Positions 59,183 through 64,000 of a stretch of 64,000 nt of DNA are shown here, piece after piece. A program made the translations under genes and the position numbers. Every line of letters begins with the position of its first letter. The first letter of the stretch is position 1. The notes under the pieces are model-generated. The model did not search any database and was not told the DNA's origin. It worked only from the letters and a program-made list of their open reading frames with translations. Origin of the DNA: Conoideocrella luteorostrata (lineage: Eukaryota > Ascomycota > Sordariomycetes > Hypocreales > Clavicipitaceae); the NCBI GenBank assembly GCA_032433595.1, contig JASWJB010000049.1:115172-179171 (forward strand). The letters run 5' to 3'.

Positions 59183-60293
59183 ACTACCTGCTATCTGGTA
59201 GCTAGCTACCCTATGCTTTTCTCTGCGGCAAGCCAACTACTCGTGGATGCTCTGCAATTGCTGTGAATGCCGTCAATTGTTGCCATGGCTCCGCATACGA
59301 TACAGCCAAATAGAAATAGTGGTTCGCCCAGCTATCTGGTGCTGGGCAGCAAACAGGCATTTGAGACCTGCCAAACGGCTCATCTGTTTTATGTTTTTGT
59401 TCCAAGTTAGCGCATGCGCACCGACGGTTGGGCTTTGTCCCGGCGCCCACGGTGTGATTCTAGGTTGCAAGGAATTAAACAATTAAAAAGTCAATTGAAA
59501 GCACGTATCTTGTATCTTGGGGCAGAATCACCACTAATTAATTCTACGAGCGGAGCGGGGCGGATGTCTTTCCTAAGCGTGAGTTTGAGCTTGATCAGAT
59601 TTCATCATCACCATCCACACCGGCGGCTAGAAGCCGGCAGGCACGAAAACCACTCCCTCCACCACGTACCTACCATTCGACGTCTTGCGCCGCCGCACAC
59701 ATCCGCGTTACTTTCTTCCTCCAGCCCCAGGCATTGGAAACGATTGCCATTTTTGAACTGAACAGCCTTTCCCGTACCAACAGCCCTACCGTGTGAGACT
59801 ATCCCCAAAGTCTCCGCCCGCCTCCCTCCCCGACCCGTCCCCATCTTTTTTTTTTTTGTGTACTGTTCTTGTTTCTTTTTCACCTCCAGGATAGCGGCAC
59901 TTTATGGTCTATTGTCCACCGCCGCTGCTGCGCTGAATCGCAACCCCCCTTCCCTCTCATTGCTGGCTATCGGGGGTGCCGTGACTCGGCTCTGCTGGGC
60001 AGTCGCCCTGACACGCTTGTTCGGTCTGTTCGCTCGTTGAGTTGTTTATCTGTTCCAAGGACGACAGCATCAGCTCATCACCACGAGTGACTTGTTGGTG
60101 AAGCGTTTAACCGTTTTAAACTGCCAACCGCTCGCTCACTCATTCCCTTGCACCTGGCCACTGTGGGACAGGTGACAGGTGACGGACAATTCGCGCCGAC
60201 CCACGACCACCCCGACCGCCGTCCGCCATCCACTGTCCTCTATCCGCTTTCCCCCATCCACTCACCATCCGTTTGCCCCATTCTGGCCTTAGA

Positions 60294-60309
60294 TACTCCG
60301 TACGGAGTA
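60294..60309. repeat. Dispersed palindrome TACTCCGTACGGAGTA
   Basis: A perfect 16-nt copy 398 nt before the start codon of the next gene, followed by a GGTACTGCTGCACCGTAC partial palindrome. Confidence 0.8.
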
Positions 60310-60706
60310 CTTCACTAGTTAGGTACTGCTGCACCGTACTTATCTGGTCACCCTGGGCCAGACGGAGACAGCCCAGACAGCCCAGCCAGCCCAGCCGGAC
60401 AGCCCAGCCAAAACCTTGCCAGCCGCTAACTAGTCGTTCGCCTTGGGCCCTGGATCCCGACAACGACAAACCGCCGCCGTCGCTCGCTCGCCCCGATCGC
60501 GTACCATCACATCACCAGCAACGACTTGCCCACGCCAGCCACCTTCCCCGCCCAATTTTTCTTGACCGCGGAACCGGTCCTTTTACGTGCGATATCGTTA
60601 GCTGCTGCTTCTCCTGCTTCTCTTTTGGCTGTCATTATCGACGTTTGCGCTCCATTGCTTGCCGCCGCCGCGTCTTGCCTCCCGGTATGGTCACGCTTAG
60701 CGAACA

Positions 60707-63292
60707 ATGGAAGCTGCGGCGAAGACGGTCGAGGTGCTCTCCAAGCGCATTCTACCTGAGAAACCACATCATCTAGCTGGCTCTACAACCTGGCGATATC
60801 GCCCACCACCTGAAGGCGAAGAGACAGAATCACGCGGCGCCAAGAGGCGTTTTGAGGAATGGCGTAATCCACGCCTGCAATATTTAACCTTCTTATCCGA
60901 GGCCGATCGTGGCACTCTATTCACGAGGCCCTACTACGATATGCGCGAAGAGCCGTTGAAACCCGTTCCTCGCGAGGTTAGCGCGCTCTCAAAGGCAGGT
61001 GGCACCGGTGAGAAGAAGAAGTTGTCATTGAGCGATTACAAGAATAAGAAGACGGGCGTTACTGCATCTGCGTCACCGCCCGAACCAGCCATTGCTAAAA
61101 GGAAAGAAAGCGAACGCAAACTCGAACGCGCGCCGCCACCTGTTGGCTCTGCGACATCCACGCCGACATCATTGCCTGCTGATGTCGGGAAACCACACCA
61201 AGAACCCAGGCGGTCAGATGCCCCGAGCATACGGGAGCCGGATGCGCCGTCGTCTTCTGGCGCAAAGCCAAGGTCCAACCGCGAAATCATGTCATCTGAA
61301 TCTAGGTGCGAAACACGATGTTCTCTTAAATGTTGTGATGAACTGACAATAGCTAGACTCCCGCCAAAACCCGCCTCACTTCCTCCGCGGCCGCCATCAC
61401 CTGCAACAAAGCGCCGTATGCCAGATGCCGACGATGATCGCCCTCAGAAACGGTCACGACCCGACGACCGACGCCTCACAGACAATAGATTACAGCGCGA
61501 ACGCGACCGCGACATCTCCCACCACCGCAAGGATAAGCTCCAGCCTTCGTCACGAGATCGAGATAGTGAGCGTGATCCGCCGCCGCCGCCGCCGCCGCCG
61601 CCAAGAGATGACCGAGGGCATCCCTCCTCATCACTGCCTAACGGAAGAAGTCTTCTAAAAGGTGCGATGAATCCTGGCCGTAGCACCCCTCCCTCTGGCC
61701 GTCCGCGAGGCGATTCTGTCAATGGTGTCCGTCCAAGCGGGGTCGGGAACAGCAGTAGCAATCGAGGCGCGCCCGTAAAACTAGATGTTGGGTCGAAAGG
61801 ATTTGTACCGCCGCTACTCTCTCCTCTAAATTTGAGCTTTGATGCTCGTGAGAAGGAGAGACGATTATTGGCGGAGGATGACGATTTAAGTTCGAAGAGG
61901 GAGAGGCGGAGGCGGGACGAGGCGGACGAGGACGGTGCAATGTCCAGGGCGAGGAAAACAGATGCACCTCCTTTGGCCAAGAAACCGAAACCGCCGATAG
62001 TAATACCACCGTTGCTGTCACCTACATTGCCACCAGCTGTGGAGGCCGAGCTGAGACGACGGAAGAAGTCGACTTCCGATTCTTCAGACGAAAAAGCCGG
62101 AGAAGGAAGAGATGCATTGGGTATTAAGAAGCGATCTGTGGTGGACGAGGACTTAGACGAAGATGTCAGGCCTATCACCAAGCCGGGCCACCGTAGAAGG
62201 ATGATAGTTATGCTTGAGGTGCCAAAACACTTGCGAGCGTCTTTTGCGACGATTGTCGCGCAGGCGTCAGGACCCAGAAAGGATTCACAGAGTCAATCAG
62301 AGCGGGAGCATGACCGGAAACCTCGCGCGGGGAGTGATGATGCCATGCAACAAGCGCTGGCAAGGAAAAGGCCCGTGGGATCCGGCGAGGGCTCATCAGA
62401 CACGATAGCTATAAAACGACCGCAGTCGTCAGACGTGCCAGGGTATCACAAGCTAGGAACACCCTCAACGCCTTCGAAGAAAACCACGGCCATGTCCCGC
62501 GTCAGCTCGACAAACTCGATGGTACAAACGCCGGCGGAGCTAGTCAACTCGACCCCTTCAGCATCTGCATCGGCAGACCGTCGACCAAATGGCGGCGACG
62601 GCCCTGGCAATGGAGAAAGGCCAGAAGCAAGGGCTATGAAGGAAAAGCAAGACAGGTTGAGGGAGGTCGGCAAAAAGCTCAAGCACGAGGCTGATTTGAC
62701 TATGAAACGGAATTTCGGCGACGGCGGTCAGAGCATGAGAGACAAGCCAGGAGAGCCCAAAGCCAAGCTGGGCTACGTGCTGAGCCTGGAGAGCATTATC
62801 GCCTTCATGATGTCATTCGACGCTCAAAACCTTTGGCGCGGCATGTGTAATAAGATTTACGACCCGTCAGGTTGGAACAGTATGCATCCTCTCATGGAAC
62901 TCCTGCAGGGCGAAATGCGCCGGTTCAACGTCAGCAATTATCAGCCCCTGTACGCCATGCTGCATCTCCTGTACGCCGTCTCCATCGACGAGATGATCAA
63001 GTGCTATGTGCACAATGACAAACTAGATGCGCATATCAAATACGAGGAGCTGACCAAGCTGGAGCGCAGAAAATACAAGATGTGGATGCACGTTCACGAA
63101 GCCAATGCCGCCGTTCCAAACGCCAGGTTTCGAGTCGACGTGCAGCCGTGGTCATCTCTTGACGACATTACGGCAGCCTCGCTGCGAGCCTTGCGCGTGT
63201 GGTGCGACGAGGAAAGAATCAACTGGACTCCGGAGCAGACACTCAAGGAGAACTGGCCCGTGAGGGCCAGTCATGGTCGGAGGCAACAATAA
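60707..63292 (+). CDS. Large conserved protein, disordered middle, helical C-terminus
   Basis: Two exons are proposed (60707-61305 and 61357-63292), giving 844 aa. The 51-nt intron (GTGCGA, CTGAC branch, GCTAG) is a multiple of three and stop-free, so reading through also gives an open protein (861 aa). The N-terminus looks like a folded, conserved block: TWRYRPPPEGEE, AKRRFEEWRNPRLQYLTFL, FTRPYYDMREEP, KKLSLSDYKNKK. The middle (about 130-640) is disordered: Ser/Pro/Arg/Asp-rich with a Pro run (61577-61602) and RDRDISHHRK-like charged repeats. The C-terminal 180 residues are a compact helical domain (YVLSLESIIAFMMSFDAQNL, LYAMLHLLYAVSIDEMIKCY, KYEELTKLERRKYKMW). I cannot name the family. The composition suggests a nuclear transcription or RNA-processing factor. 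Confidence 0.8.
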   Translation: MEAAAKTVEVLSKRILPEKPHHLAGSTTWRYRPPPEGEETESRGAKRRFEEWRNPRLQYLTFLSEADRGTLFTRPYYDMREEPLKPVPREVSALSKAGGTGEKKKLSLSDYKNKKTGVTASASPPEPAIAKRKESERKLERAPPPVGSATSTPTSLPADVGKPHQEPRRSDAPSIREPDAPSSSGAKPRSNREIMSSESRCETRCSLKCCDELTIARLPPKPASLPPRPPSPATKRRMPDADDDRPQKRSRPDDRRLTDNRLQRERDRDISHHRKDKLQPSSRDRDSERDPPPPPPPPPRDDRGHPSSSLPNGRSLLKGAMNPGRSTPPSGRPRGDSVNGVRPSGVGNSSSNRGAPVKLDVGSKGFVPPLLSPLNLSFDAREKERRLLAEDDDLSSKRERRRRDEADEDGAMSRARKTDAPPLAKKPKPPIVIPPLLSPTLPPAVEAELRRRKKSTSDSSDEKAGEGRDALGIKKRSVVDEDLDEDVRPITKPGHRRRMIVMLEVPKHLRASFATIVAQASGPRKDSQSQSEREHDRKPRAGSDDAMQQALARKRPVGSGEGSSDTIAIKRPQSSDVPGYHKLGTPSTPSKKTTAMSRVSSTNSMVQTPAELVNSTPSASASADRRPNGGDGPGNGERPEARAMKEKQDRLREVGKKLKHEADLTMKRNFGDGGQSMRDKPGEPKAKLGYVLSLESIIAFMMSFDAQNLWRGMCNKIYDPSGWNSMHPLMELLQGEMRRFNVSNYQPLYAMLHLLYAVSIDEMIKCYVHNDKLDAHIKYEELTKLERRKYKMWMHVHEANAAVPNARFRVDVQPWSSLDDITAASLRALRVWCDEERINWTPEQTLKENWPVRASHGRRQQ
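61577..61602 (+). repeat. (CCG)n coding microsatellite
   Basis: Eight CCG triplets in a row encode a poly-Pro stretch in the disordered middle of the large protein. Confidence 0.8.
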
Positions 63293-64000
63293 TTTCTTCT
63301 GACCGGAGGGTTCTGATGCTCGGTTTCTTTTATTTTGTTAATTTTATTCCGGCCACCTGAAAATTTACCGGGACAGGCCAGCACGGTGGGCGCGGGACAT
63401 GTACACGTCTTCCAGCCCATCCATGTATTATGAGAAAAAGAGCGAGTTTCTTTGTTGGGATACCGGGCTATAAGTTGGAGGGGGCCTTGTATCCGTCATA
63501 CTAGGGAAACTGGACGACCCAAGGAAGGGTCATGCATCCATGGCGTTTCGAGACGATCTGTTTGTTTTCCAAACTTGTATTTTGGTACTTGGTAACGCAT
63601 CATCACCACCGCCGGTTACTTCTTCCATCAGGGACACAACCAGCATCCAGACAGACCAGACAAAACCAACTCACTCTCCCGACGAAGGGGAGTCTGGCAA
63701 TATTTCACACATCATGCCAAATGGTTTTTGATTTTTTGTTTTTCCGCAGCAATTCAAAGTCAAAGTTCAACCACCCTCTGTGCCAATCAATCCCTAATCC
63801 ACGTCGACATCCACGTCATTACCTCTTCTCTCCCTTTCGGCCCACCAGCACCACCGTACCTACCATCTTTATCATTTCCCACCGTTATTCCCCACAGCCC
63901 GCATGTACCATGATATCCCTCACCCGTCCCCCCATTTCCCTCCTGCACGCCTCACTACCAAACAGTGACGCTCCACCAGGAAGGAACAAAGTTTTTATTT
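63293..64000. other. 3' region, nothing recognised
   Basis: 3' UTR of the preceding gene followed by C/T-rich non-coding sequence up to the window end; a further gene may begin beyond it. Confidence 0.5.

Larger units (their letters stand above)
58413..60706. other. Long intergenic region with palindromes
   Basis: About 2.3 kb without a gene. It contains at least four copies of the palindrome TACTCCGTACGGAGTA or close variants (listed separately). From 59850 on it is C/T-rich with many Pro/Ser-like frames, probably a long promoter and 5' UTR of the next gene. Confidence 0.55.

Noticed and set aside
61444..62181. 245-codon minus-strand frame
   Set aside because: Antisense shadow of the low-complexity middle of the large conserved gene; Ser/Arg/Gly-rich only.

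Overview
The window is nuclear DNA of a filamentous ascomycete, most likely a sordariomycete (Hypocreales would fit). Genes have short introns (about 45-90 nt, with GTAAGT/GTATGT-type donors and CTAAC/CTGAC branch sites). Many intergenic stretches are TpA-rich and hold transition-diverged repeats, as expected after repeat-induced point mutation (RIP). I recognise 22 intact or partial genes and 3 gene relics. I see no convincing tRNA, rRNA or CRISPR array.

Left part (1 to about 26 kb) is an accessory compartment: sparse genes, long gene-poor gaps, pseudogenes and diverged repeats. It holds a very large ten-exon protein with a Hint (intein/hedgehog-like) fold whose catalytic residues look lost (1-5539, open at the window edge), a frameshifted DUF3176 relic, an NmrA-like protein, a proline dehydrogenase, a secreted TNT-type NAD glycohydrolase, two head-to-head relics of one methyltransferase family, a HET-domain protein and a membrane-anchored apple/PAN-like protein.

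Right part is mostly conserved housekeeping genes: GET5, cofilin and HSP60 (26.4-31.4 kb), then UFD1, LIN1, an RS/coiled-coil protein, RVB2 and a large conserved protein (49.7-63.3 kb).

Between HSP60 and UFD1 (32.2-49.3 kb) lies the most striking feature: about ten small genes that all appear to encode a single short Myb/SANT-like helical DNA-binding domain followed by a basic, acidic or low-complexity tail. Five are on the minus strand (A-E) and five on the plus strand (F-J), mirrored about a gene-free core of 3.3 kb (41883-45190). Three consecutive plus-strand first exons (G, H, I) all end in the same codon phase just before a QH..LRR helix, yet only one clear downstream helix-plus-tail exon pair exists. 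G and H may therefore be alternative first exons spliced to a shared 3' part. I consider this locus the best candidate for an undescribed system; the splicing model is inference and needs transcript data.
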